From assembly GCA_017396845.1 (NCBI GenBank), contig JAFQKQ010000091.1, positions 1-59,613 of the forward strand: a DNA stretch of 59,613 nt. The letters run 5' to 3'. The position numbers and the translations under genes are program-made. The notes beneath the pieces were generated by a model. That model did not search any database, was not told the origin of the DNA, and saw only the letters and a program-made list of their open reading frames with translations. This document shows, piece by piece, positions 44,149 through 52,537 of this stretch. Each line of letters begins with the position of its first letter. Positions within the stretch are counted from its first letter, which is position 1. This DNA comes from Clostridia bacterium. GTDB taxonomy: Bacteria > Bacillota > Clostridia > Christensenellales > Aristaeellaceae.

Positions 44149-45162
44149 ATGGTAACCCTTAAGGATATAGCGAAAAAAGCCGGCGTGAGCATGACGACGG
44201 TTTCCAATGTAATCAACGGAAATCAGGGGCGCGTGTCTGAGGAAACGGTGGAAAGAATCAAAACAATCATCCGCGAATCGGGCTATGTTCCGAACCAGGC
44301 AGCCAGGTCGCTTGCGCAGAGGGAGTCCAGAATCATCGCTGTGATCATACAGGCGGTCGGCAAGGAAAATATATTCAGAAATCCGTACACGGCGGAATAC
44401 GTCGGAGCACTGACGGCGGAGCTGTATCAGAACGGCTATTATCCGCTGATCCGCTATACCGATGATTACAGGGATGTGGAGGCGGATCTTCGCGGCTGGA
44501 ACGTAGCCGGTGCGATTTTCAGCGGCACATTTCCAAGACATCTGAAAAACATCAAATCGCTCACCATGGTTCCGACCGTGTTTACGGACTGCTATTTCAG
44601 AATTCCCGGCGCGAATCATGTGGGCGTGGACGATGTAAGCGGCGGGCAGATGGCGGCTGAGTATCTTGCGGGAATGGGGCACAGAAGGCTTGCCTTTATC
44701 GCCAACAGCATCGACGAAAGCGATGTGGATCAGCACAGGCTTGAGGGTTTTCGGGAGGGACTGAAGCCGTTCGGCGTATGCCTTACGGACGAATCTGTAC
44801 TTCCGACGCCCGCAACGGTGTACGACAGGGAGCTTCTCAAAGCGCTTGTCGAAAGAGAGGATCGCCCCAGCGCCATATTCTGTACGGCCGACCGGGTGGC
44901 GGCGCAGCTGATGAAGACGCTGAACGCAATGAATATTTCCGTGCCCGAGGACATTTCCGTGATGGGCTTTGACGATCTTCCGATGGCGGAAATTACAACT
45001 CCCCCTTTAACCACGCTCAGACAGGATATCGAGCAGAAGGCGCAGCTGGTTGTAGAGATGCTGATCCGCCATATTCGAAACAAGGAGCTTCCCGAGGAAC
45101 GCACGCTTTTAGGGGTGAAGCTGGTGGAAAGGCAGAGCGTGAAAAGGCTGATGGAGGAATAA
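44149..45162 (+). CDS. LacI family transcriptional regulator
   Basis: A 337-residue repressor. Residues 1-55 are the DNA-binding head (TLKDIAKKAGVSMTTVSNVING), with a hinge helix around GYVPNQAARSLA. The rest is a periplasmic-binding-protein-like sugar sensor (SRIIAVIIQ, FIANSIDESDVDQHR, ISVMGFDDLPMAEITTPPLTT). It is transcribed divergently from the transporter/GH31 operon and two identical operator-like sites lie in the shared gap, so local regulation by the transported sugar is very likely. Confidence 0.94.
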   Translation: MVTLKDIAKKAGVSMTTVSNVINGNQGRVSEETVERIKTIIRESGYVPNQAARSLAQRESRIIAVIIQAVGKENIFRNPYTAEYVGALTAELYQNGYYPLIRYTDDYRDVEADLRGWNVAGAIFSGTFPRHLKNIKSLTMVPTVFTDCYFRIPGANHVGVDDVSGGQMAAEYLAGMGHRRLAFIANSIDESDVDQHRLEGFREGLKPFGVCLTDESVLPTPATVYDRELLKALVEREDRPSAIFCTADRVAAQLMKTLNAMNISVPEDISVMGFDDLPMAEITTPPLTTLRQDIEQKAQLVVEMLIRHIRNKELPEERTLLGVKLVERQSVKRLMEE

Positions 45163-45504
45163 GCGCGGCGGACGGATGCGATAACGAAAAAACGGACGAT
45201 TGCTCCGGGGCGCGCAGCAAAAAACCGTAAAAGGAACGATTTGCCGGTTAATTAGGGGCTGCCGCAAAAAAGAAAAATGTAAAAAGGTGAAATCTGCCGG
45301 TTAACCGGCCGCTCATGCGGTATTTCGCGCCGCTTTGTTCTGCGTTTTGCTGAAAATGCGCCGCCGGTTCATTTTATTAACGCGCCGCATCTTTGAAAAA
45401 GTGCGCCCGGAGGCTTGTACACTTGCGGATTCTTCTTTTGCGCTGTTTTTTGTTATTGAAACCTCACCTGTGCAAAGCGAAATTTGTTAAAATCTGAATT
45501 GCGA
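45163..45504. other. Gap without a gene, largely repeat material
   Basis: No coding frame is supported between the regulator and the valine T-box promoter. About 250 bases of it belong to the degenerate repeat family described separately. No tRNA or other RNA gene was recognised. Confidence 0.5.
45220..45470 (+). repeat. Degenerate intergenic repeat, copy A, with an internal tandem duplication
   Basis: Two diverged tandem units occur: AAAAACCGTAAAAGG...TTGCCGGTTAATTAGGGGCT (45220-45260) and AAAAATGTAAAAAGGTGAAATCTGCCGGTTAACCGG (45273-45308, partial). The reverse complement of the first and of the stretch 45379-45416 matches copy B near 10146-10192 and 10022-10060. No coding potential is seen, and no terminal repeat or target duplication was confirmed. 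Confidence 0.5.
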
Positions 45505-45533
45505 TTGACAGTAAAATTTCGGCATGATATCAT
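45505..45533 (+). promoter_or_regulatory. Promoter for the valine T-box transcript
   Basis: Perfect TTGACA (45505-45510), a 17-bp spacer and TATCAT (45528-45533), immediately before the T-box leader. Confidence 0.78.
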
Positions 45534-45540
45534 AAATTTA

Positions 45541-45825
45541 ATTTCATATAAGGCGTTGACGAAGAGGGCTTGTTCGGATTCGTTTCAGAGAATCGGCGGT
45601 TGGTGCGAGCCGAGAACGGAGAATTACTTGCTTGTCGCTTCCGAGCCGGAGTGCAGAACATCCTGTGAAAAGGATCAGTAGAGCCTCCCGTGAACCTGCG
45701 TCAAGGGTGAACGGCTTGTCGGAGCCGTGAGGCGTATTATTGAATACGTGAATTTGAGTGGTACCGCGGATGAATGAAACTACCTTCATTCGCCTCAAAG
45801 AGGTTTCTTTGGGGCGTTTTCTTTT
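45541..45825 (+). promoter_or_regulatory. T-box riboswitch, predicted valine (GTC) specificity
   Basis: A complete leader: stem-I loop (CAGAGAATCGGCGGTTGGTG from about 45586), specifier CTT-GTC-G at 45631-45637 (codon GTC, 45634-45636), T-box AATTTGAGTGGTACCGCGG (45751-45769), and an 11-bp terminator stem starting CGCCTCAAAGA (45791) and closing TCTTTGGGGCG before a T run. The specifier was called by aligning the conserved CTTCCGAGCC that follows it with the same element in the other two leaders; stem-I base pairing beside the codon is weaker here, so the codon is less certain than for the other two. Confidence 0.85.
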
Positions 45826-45847
45826 TTCGGAAAAGGAGGCAGAAAAC

Positions 45848-48166
45848 ATGAATCAGACAACGGGTCTGGAGTTTAAGCTTCAGGAGATGGCGGGGCGTAT
45901 TCGGGAGCTTCGCGAAATTGAAGGACTTTCACAGGAGAGCATGGCGCAGAAAACCGGCGTTTCGCTTTCCGAATACCGGGCGTGCGAAGAGGGAAAGAGC
46001 GATTTGAACTTTGCCTTTATCTATCGCTGCGCGCTGGTTTTAAATGTCGACGTTACCGATATTATCGAAGGCGCGAGCCCGAAGCTTTCAAGCTATACGG
46101 TGACCAGGCGCGGCATGGGCCAGAGGATCGAGCAGGCGCACGGCATGGTGTATTACAACCTTGCCGCTCAGTTCAAAAACAGAATCGCCGAGCCGCTGTA
46201 TGTAAACGCCGCATTCTCGGAGGAGGCGCAGTATCAGGATATCGAGCTCACCAGCCACGAAGGTCAGGAGTGCGATATCGTCATCAGCGGAAAATTAAAG
46301 GTGCAGGTGGGAACGCACTGGGAGATTCTGGGCCCGGGCGACAGCATCTATTACGATTCCTCTACGCCCCACGGCATGATCGCCGTGGAGGGCGGCGACT
46401 GCCTGTTCTATGCGATCGTATTGAACCCCTCGGGTGAGCCGATTCCGGAGCTTACGGTGCGCGAGCCCAGCATGTCGCTTCCCAAGGAGAAGGAAGTAAA
46501 GCCCGTCAGAACCGCGCCCGCGGGCGACCATGTGTGGTCGAAGTGGGTGAACGCGGTTGAAAATGCCGACGGTTCGCTCAAAGCCATATCCTTTAACAAT
46601 ACGGATAAGTTCAATTTTGCCTTTGACATTGTGGACGAGATCGCAAGAACGAATCCCGATAAGCTCGCCTTGATGCATATATCCAGAGATAAAACGGAAA
46701 CCCGCTTTACCTTCGCCGATATCTCCCGCCTTTCCAACCGCGCGGCGAATTATTTCCGCTCGATCGGCATTAAAAAGGGCGATAAGGTGCTTTTGATGTT
46801 AAGACGCCACTATCAGTTCTGGATCATCATGATGGCGCTTAACAAGATCGGCGCAATTGCCATTCTCGCGCCGAATCAGCTGCTCAAAAAGGATCTGAGC
46901 TACCGCTTTACCGCCGCCGGCATAACCACCGTCATCGTGACGGGCGTCGGCGACTGCATCAAGCAGGCGGAGCTTGCGATTGAAGAATGCCCGTTTGTCA
47001 AAAACCGCATCGTGGTCGAGGGCGAAAGGGAAGGCTGGCGCGCCTTTGATCAGGAGTACAGAATGTTCCGTTCGACCCTTTCCCGTCCGGAAAACGAAAA
47101 GCGTCCCGAGGGCGAGGATCTCATGCTCATGTTCTTTACCAGCGGAACGACCGGTTATCCGAAGATTGCAAGCCATACGTTTACCTATCCGCTCGGACAT
47201 TTTATCACCGCACACTACTGGCATACGGTCGATCCCGAGGGACTTCACTATACCATTTCCGATACCGGCTGGGCAAAGAGCATGTGGGGCAAGCTCTACG
47301 GCCAGTGGCTGAGCGAAGGCGCGATATTCGTGTACGACTTTGACAGGTTCGATGCAAACGACATACTGCCGATGTTTAAAAAGTACAACATCACCACCTT
47401 CTGCGCGCCGCCGACCATGTACCGCTTCATGATCAAGGAGGATCTGTCGAAGTTCGATCTTACCTCGATCCAGCATGCAACCATCGCGGGCGAGGCGTTG
47501 AACCCCGAGGTGTTCCACCAGTTCAAGAAGGCGACGGGGCTTTCTCTGATGGAGGGCTTCGGACAGAGCGAAACCACAATGATGATCGGAAATACCGTCG
47601 GCATGATCCCGAAGGTAGGCTCCATGGGAAAGCCCGTGCCGCTGTACGATGTGGATATTGTGGATGTAAGCGGAAAGAGCGTGGGCGTTGGCGAAACGGG
47701 CGAAATCGTTATTCACGTGGAGGACGGACTTCCCTGCGGCCTTACGCGCGGCTATTATAACAACGAAATCGGAAAGCCCGTTATGGATATTTCCGACGGA
47801 CTTTACCATACGGGCGACACCGCGTGGCGCGACGAGGACGGCTATTTCTGGTATGTGGGCCGCGTAGACGACGTAATCAAGTCCTCTGGCTACAGAATCG
47901 GGCCGTTTGAAATCGAATCGGTCATCATGGAGCTTCCCTATGTGCTCGAATGCGGCGTATCGGCCGCACCCGACGAGATTCGCGGACAGGTGGTCAAGGC
48001 CTCGATCGTGCTTACCAAAGGTACGGAGGCTACGGACGCGCTCAAGAAAGAAATTCAGAATTACGTCAAGCAGAAGACCGCGCCGTATAAATATCCGCGC
48101 ATCGTAGTCTTCCGCGATGAATTGCCGAAGACCACAAGCGGCAAAATTATGAGAAATAAGCTGTAA
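45848..48166 (+). CDS. HTH(XRE)-cupin-acyl-CoA synthetase fusion (valine T-box regulated)
   Basis: A 772-residue paralogue of the protein at 35861, with the same order. HTH (RIRELREIEGLSQESMAQKTG) spans residues 12-70, cupin (SHEGQECDIVISGKLKV, DSSTPHGMIAVEGG) about 130-205, and AMP-forming acyl-CoA synthetase 260-772. Key synthetase motifs are FTSGTTGYPK, GFGQSETT, the aspartate of YHTGDTAWRDEDG and lysine in SGKIMRN. The C-terminal half is nearly identical to its paralogue while the sensor part has diverged. With a GTC T-box, the likely acid is isobutyrate, the valine precursor. Start ATG 45848 follows AAGGAGG; an upstream in-frame start lies in the T-box. Confidence 0.93.
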   Translation: MNQTTGLEFKLQEMAGRIRELREIEGLSQESMAQKTGVSLSEYRACEEGKSDLNFAFIYRCALVLNVDVTDIIEGASPKLSSYTVTRRGMGQRIEQAHGMVYYNLAAQFKNRIAEPLYVNAAFSEEAQYQDIELTSHEGQECDIVISGKLKVQVGTHWEILGPGDSIYYDSSTPHGMIAVEGGDCLFYAIVLNPSGEPIPELTVREPSMSLPKEKEVKPVRTAPAGDHVWSKWVNAVENADGSLKAISFNNTDKFNFAFDIVDEIARTNPDKLALMHISRDKTETRFTFADISRLSNRAANYFRSIGIKKGDKVLLMLRRHYQFWIIMMALNKIGAIAILAPNQLLKKDLSYRFTAAGITTVIVTGVGDCIKQAELAIEECPFVKNRIVVEGEREGWRAFDQEYRMFRSTLSRPENEKRPEGEDLMLMFFTSGTTGYPKIASHTFTYPLGHFITAHYWHTVDPEGLHYTISDTGWAKSMWGKLYGQWLSEGAIFVYDFDRFDANDILPMFKKYNITTFCAPPTMYRFMIKEDLSKFDLTSIQHATIAGEALNPEVFHQFKKATGLSLMEGFGQSETTMMIGNTVGMIPKVGSMGKPVPLYDVDIVDVSGKSVGVGETGEIVIHVEDGLPCGLTRGYYNNEIGKPVMDISDGLYHTGDTAWRDEDGYFWYVGRVDDVIKSSGYRIGPFEIESVIMELPYVLECGVSAAPDEIRGQVVKASIVLTKGTEATDALKKEIQNYVKQKTAPYKYPRIVVFRDELPKTTSGKIMRNKL

Positions 48167-48225
48167 ACAGATTGAAATCTGCAAGGCGCGAATGTTAAAT
48201 GCGCAAAAAATCGTTTTTCAGGGCA

Positions 48226-48254
48226 TTGACAACGAGATATGAAAGTGATATAGT
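48226..48254 (+). promoter_or_regulatory. Promoter for the leucine T-box operon
   Basis: Perfect TTGACA (48226-48231), a 17-bp spacer and TATAGT (48249-48254), just upstream of the T-box leader. Confidence 0.78.
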
Positions 48255-48261
48255 CTCTCCA

Positions 48262-48538
48262 TTGCAAAATCAAATGCGATGACGGAATCAAGCCCATTTC
48301 CCACGCGCTTCAGAGAGCCGGCGTCTGGTGCGAGCCGGTGCGCAGTGATCAGGGCAGTCTCCTTCCCGAGCAGGGCTCCTGAATAAGCGCGGCAGTAGGG
48401 GGTCACGGTTCGCCCCGTTACCATGGCGAAGGGTTTGTAGGAACCTTACAGAGGCTGTCTCCAAAGGCAGTAAATTCGGGTGGTACCGCGAGTGATGCAT
48501 CGCCCCGGAAACGGATGTTTCCGGGGCGTAATTTTTTT
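48262..48538 (+). promoter_or_regulatory. T-box riboswitch, predicted leucine (CTC) specificity
   Basis: A complete leader: the specifier loop is closed by GGAA/TTCC and GCCC/GGGC pairs and reads AGT-CTC-C on its 3' side, giving CTC (48359-48361). Stem-I distal loop CAGAGAGCCGGCGTCTGGTG starts near 48311. The T-box is the canonical AATTCGGGTGGTACCGCG (48473-48490). A 12-bp terminator stem (48501-48512 with 48517-48528) is followed by seven T residues. The base after the codon is C rather than the usual purine. The match to the leucine genes downstream supports the call. Confidence 0.88.
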
Positions 48539-48576
48539 AAACGCCGAACGCGCAGGCACAAAAAGGAGTTTATATT

Positions 48577-49974
48577 ATGAAAAATATCAGACTGATCGAA
48601 ACGACACTTTCCCACGACGCGCACATGAGTTTTAAAGAGAAGCTGGAAAGCGCCAGAATTCTGGACAGTATTTCGGTAGACGTTATTGAAACCTGCGCAA
48701 TCGGCAACGACAAGGCAGACGATATTCTTGTAAAAACCATTTCTCAGCAGACGGTGACGAGCATCGTATCCTGCCCGGTGTATTCCGCATCGGATATTGA
48801 CCGCGCATGGGCGGCGATCAGCGGCGCAAAGAATAAGCGCTTGAATGTGAAAATGCCCGTATCCGTGGTTCAGATGGAATACATGGGCAAGAAAAAGCCC
48901 GCCGCAATGCTGGACGCAATTCAAGAGGCGGTTCAGAAGGCGAAGGAAAAGGGCTGCGAAGTGGAATTTACGGCGCTGGACGCGACGCGCGCGGAAGCAG
49001 GTTTCCTGATTCAGGCGATTGACCGCGCTGTAAAGGCGGGCGCGGACGTGATTACTGTGTCCGACGAAGCGGGCGAAATGCTGCCGGACGAGTTCGGCGG
49101 GTTTGTAAAGAGCCTGTATGTGGGCGTTCCCGAGCTTTACGAAAAGACGGTGGGCGTATCCTGCGCCAATCACCTTTCGATGGCGGCGGCATGCGCGTTT
49201 GAAGCGGTTCGCGCAGGCGCCAGGCAGATCTGCGTATGCGCGGTTGAAAACGGGCTTCCCGGACTTGAAACCATGGTGCGCCTGATAAACGCCAGAGGCG
49301 AAACCTGCGGCGCAAAATGCGATGTGGACGTTACGGCGCTGAAAAGAGCGGTCGGACAGATTGCGCGCTACTGCCGCGCGGAGGTACGCCAGACGTTAAA
49401 CGGCGCGGAGGCGGCGTCTCCCGCCGCGCCCCGTCAGGAACTTTCAAAGTCCTCCGATATAAACGAGGTCGCCCGCGCAGCGAGTCTGCTGGGCTATCAG
49501 CTCTCCGACGAGGACATGGCCCGCGTATTTGAAGCGTTTACCGCGTTCGTTCAGAAAAAGCCGGTCGGAAGCCGGGAGCTGGATGCGATTATCGCAAATG
49601 TGGCGCTTCAGGTGCCGCCGACCTACCGCCTTTCGAGCTATGTGGTAAACAGCGGAAATATCATCAGCGCGACTGCGCACGTGGTTCTTGACAAAAACGG
49701 GGAGAGCGTGCAGGGTCTTTCCACCGGCGACGGCCCGATTGACGCGGCGTTTATGGCGCTGGAGAGAATCGTTGGACATCATTACGAGCTGGACGATTTC
49801 CAGATTCAGTCCGTTACCGGTGGACGCGAGGCGATGGGCGAAGCGCTTGTGAAGCTCCGCGACGGCGGGAAGCTTTATTCCGGACGCGGTATATCCACCG
49901 ATATTATCGGCGCGTCTATCCGCGCGTACCTGAATGCCCTCAATAAAATCGTTTACAGGGAGACAAATATATGA
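48577..49974 (+). CDS. LeuA-like protein with intact regulatory domain but degenerate catalytic motifs
   Basis: A 465-residue relative of 2-isopropylmalate synthase. Residues 1-270 form the TIM-barrel part, and 345-460 are a clear leucine-binding LeuA dimerisation domain (STGDGPIDAAFMALERI, GISTDIIGASIRAYLNALNK). The catalytic DRE-TIM signature TLRDGEQ is replaced by TTLSHDAHMSF (9-19), the HxHND metal motif by SCANHLSMA (195-203), and NGxGERAGN by NGLPGLETM. It is therefore unlikely to make isopropylmalate. It might sense leucine and control partner enzymes, or have another activity. First gene of the Leu T-box operon; its stop overlaps the next start. Confidence 0.88.
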   Translation: MKNIRLIETTLSHDAHMSFKEKLESARILDSISVDVIETCAIGNDKADDILVKTISQQTVTSIVSCPVYSASDIDRAWAAISGAKNKRLNVKMPVSVVQMEYMGKKKPAAMLDAIQEAVQKAKEKGCEVEFTALDATRAEAGFLIQAIDRAVKAGADVITVSDEAGEMLPDEFGGFVKSLYVGVPELYEKTVGVSCANHLSMAAACAFEAVRAGARQICVCAVENGLPGLETMVRLINARGETCGAKCDVDVTALKRAVGQIARYCRAEVRQTLNGAEAASPAAPRQELSKSSDINEVARAASLLGYQLSDEDMARVFEAFTAFVQKKPVGSRELDAIIANVALQVPPTYRLSSYVVNSGNIISATAHVVLDKNGESVQGLSTGDGPIDAAFMALERIVGHHYELDDFQIQSVTGGREAMGEALVKLRDGGKLYSGRGISTDIIGASIRAYLNALNKIVYRETNI

Positions 49975-52484
49975 AGCTTTCTGTTTCTACCTACGGATGG
50001 TCAAATTTCTCGTTTGAGGATTATGCGTCTCTGGCGAAGGAAATGCATATAGAAGGCGTTGAAATACACGATATAACGGAAAGCCGCTTTTCCGGCGTCG
50101 GCGCGCCCTTTCAGAAGGGCGAAATCGAACACACAGTCCGCGGCCTGACCGCGCAGGGGCTTTCGATTACCTGCCTTGATGCGAGAAGCAACCCGGCAGA
50201 TAAAAATCAGGCGGAAAAGAGCGGCAAGGAAATCCTTTTCCTGATTGATATGGCGAAAAAGGTGAACGCGTCGTTCGTGAGGATCCGCGCGCTTGAAACC
50301 GGGCTCAGTGAAGCGGAAGAGGATGAGAACGTAAAAAGCGTTGTAAGGAGCGTGCTGAACGAGGCCGAAAAGGCGAACGTAACGATACTGATTGAAACCG
50401 CCGGCATCTATGCGGATACCTCGCGCCTTGCAGACATATTAAATGATTTCGCCTGCGATTCCCTTCAGGCGCTTTGGGATGTGCATCATCCTTATCGTTT
50501 CCGCGGTGAAAAGCCTGAAAAGACGATCACTAATTTGGGCGCATATGTAAAGCATGTGCATCTGAAGGATTCCGTGGTCGGCGCGTGCGGGCCTCAGTAT
50601 TGTCTCCTGGGCGAAGGCACGCTTCCCATGAGGGAAATATTTCTGGCGCTTCGTTCCGTGAGCTACGACGGGTTCTATTGCCTGGAATGGGATCCCGACT
50701 GGATGAAGGAGATCAGCGACCCCAGCGTTATTCTGGCGCATTTCTCCTCCTTCGTTCACGGCTTTGAGCCGGAATCCAGCTGGAAGAGCCACCTGTATAT
50801 GAATAAGCAGGGAAACGGCAAGTATGTCTGGAAGCATGATCAGCTGATCGACGCCACCTTTCCGCAGGTGCTCGACAGGATGGTGCAGGAATTCCCGGAT
50901 CAGTTGTGCTTTAAATATACCACCCTCGATTACACGCGCACCTATTCTCAGTTCAGAGACGACGTGGACGCATGCGCAAGGGCGCTGATTTCCTTGGGCG
51001 TAAAGCCCAATTCGCATGTAACCATCTGGGCGACCAATGTGCCCGCATGGTACATTTCCTTCTGGGCGACCACGAAAATCGGTGCGACGCTGGTTACTAT
51101 GAATACGGCCTATAAAATTGCGGAGGCGGAATACCTTTTGAGGCAGTCCGACACGCATACGCTGATCATGGTGGACGGCTACAGAGACTCGAATTATGTA
51201 GAAATTATCAAGACGCTCTGTCCGGAGCTTAAGGATACGAAGCCCGGCGAGAGCCTGCATGCAAAGAAGCTTCCGTTCTTAAGAAACGTAGTGACCGTGG
51301 GCTTTTCCATGGACGGTTGTCTTACATGGGATGAGATGATGGCAAGAGCGCCCATGGTGCCGGTGGAAGAGGTATACAGACGCGCCGCCGAGATCAAGGG
51401 CGACGACGTAGCCAACATGCAGTACACCTCCGGAACGACGGGCTTCCCCAAGGGCGTTATGCTTACGCACAGGGGCGTAGTCAATAACGGCAAATGCATC
51501 GGCGATAGAATGGATCTTTCCACCGCCGACCGCATGATGATTCAGGTGCCCATGTTCCATTGCTTCGGCATGGTGCTTTCGATGACCGCCAGCATGACGC
51601 ACGGAAGCACAATGTGTCCGCTGCCGTATTTTTCGCCCAAGCCTGCGCTGGACTGCGTGAGCCGCGAAAAAATCACCTGCTTTAACGGCGTTCCCACGAT
51701 GTTTATCGCAATGCTTTCGCATCCCGACTTTGAAAAGGTGGATTTCAGCTATATGCGCACCGGCATCATGGCGGGATCCAACTGCCCCGAAACCGTTATG
51801 CGGGAAGCTGCGGACCGAATGAATATGACCGGCATCGTGTCCGTATACGGACAGACCGAGGCTGCGCCGGGCTGTACGATGTCCAGGTGCTACGAGGACT
51901 CTTTAACCGTTCGAACCACCACCGTCGGCTGTGCGCTTCCCGAAATTGAGTGCCGCATTGTGGATCCCGCAACGGGGCGCGAGCTTCCCGACGGCGAACA
52001 GGGCGAATTCGTCGCCCGCGGTTACAATATTATGAAGGGCTATTACAAAATGCCTGCCGCCACCGCCGAGGCGATCGACAAGGACGGCTGGCTGCACACG
52101 GGAGACCTGTGCATAAGGGATAAGGACGGCAACTACCGCGTAACCGGAAGGCTTAAGGACATGATCATCAGAGGCGGCGAAAACATCTACCCGCGCGAAA
52201 TCGAGGAATTCCTGATTACGCACGACAAGGTGTCCGATGTTCAGGTGATCGGCGTTCCCGACAAGCAGTACGGCGAAGAAATCATGGCCTGCGTCATCGT
52301 CAGGGAAGGCGAGGCGATGACGGAAGAGGACGTGAAGGCGTTTGTCCGAAAGAATATGGCGCGGCATAAGGTGCCCAAGTACGTGTGGTTCATGGATAAA
52401 TTTATAATGAACGACGCAGGAAAAATACAAAAATATAAAATGAGAGAAAAGGCTGTGGAGCTGTTTGGGCTTCAGGGGAAATAA
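49971..52484 (+). CDS. TIM-barrel/acyl-CoA synthetase fusion protein
   Basis: An 837-residue fusion. Residues 1-262 are a sugar phosphate isomerase/epimerase-type barrel (KLSVSTYGWSNFSFEDYASL, ILIETAGIYADTSRL, LWDVHHPYRF, YVKHVHLKDSVV, FYCLEWDPDW). Residues 290-837 are an AMP-forming acyl-CoA synthetase with P-loop YTSGTTGFPKG (485-495), YGQTEAAP (626-633), HTGDLCIRDKDGNYR and the terminal lysine in AGKIQK. The barrel keeps metal-type E and H residues, so it may be active. The synthetase is more FadD-like than the two HTH-cupin paralogues. Placed after the leucine T-box, it most likely activates isovalerate. The start overlaps the previous stop (ATGA). Confidence 0.9.
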   Translation: MKLSVSTYGWSNFSFEDYASLAKEMHIEGVEIHDITESRFSGVGAPFQKGEIEHTVRGLTAQGLSITCLDARSNPADKNQAEKSGKEILFLIDMAKKVNASFVRIRALETGLSEAEEDENVKSVVRSVLNEAEKANVTILIETAGIYADTSRLADILNDFACDSLQALWDVHHPYRFRGEKPEKTITNLGAYVKHVHLKDSVVGACGPQYCLLGEGTLPMREIFLALRSVSYDGFYCLEWDPDWMKEISDPSVILAHFSSFVHGFEPESSWKSHLYMNKQGNGKYVWKHDQLIDATFPQVLDRMVQEFPDQLCFKYTTLDYTRTYSQFRDDVDACARALISLGVKPNSHVTIWATNVPAWYISFWATTKIGATLVTMNTAYKIAEAEYLLRQSDTHTLIMVDGYRDSNYVEIIKTLCPELKDTKPGESLHAKKLPFLRNVVTVGFSMDGCLTWDEMMARAPMVPVEEVYRRAAEIKGDDVANMQYTSGTTGFPKGVMLTHRGVVNNGKCIGDRMDLSTADRMMIQVPMFHCFGMVLSMTASMTHGSTMCPLPYFSPKPALDCVSREKITCFNGVPTMFIAMLSHPDFEKVDFSYMRTGIMAGSNCPETVMREAADRMNMTGIVSVYGQTEAAPGCTMSRCYEDSLTVRTTTVGCALPEIECRIVDPATGRELPDGEQGEFVARGYNIMKGYYKMPAATAEAIDKDGWLHTGDLCIRDKDGNYRVTGRLKDMIIRGGENIYPREIEEFLITHDKVSDVQVIGVPDKQYGEEIMACVIVREGEAMTEEDVKAFVRKNMARHKVPKYVWFMDKFIMNDAGKIQKYKMREKAVELFGLQGK

Positions 52485-52537
52485 TCTTATAACATAAATG
52501 GTTTATAATACAGCTATCAACAAATGGAGGAAATCAT

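Noticed and set aside
46799-48184. Long antisense frame (461 codons) opposite the second synthetase
   Set aside because: The same antisense pattern appears opposite the first synthetase (37043-37780); both arise from conserved codons of the real genes and lack start signals.
48577-49974. Active 2-isopropylmalate synthase (leuA)
   Set aside because: The regulatory domain fits, but TLRDGEQ, HxHND and GERAGN motifs are missing, so the plain annotation would mislead.
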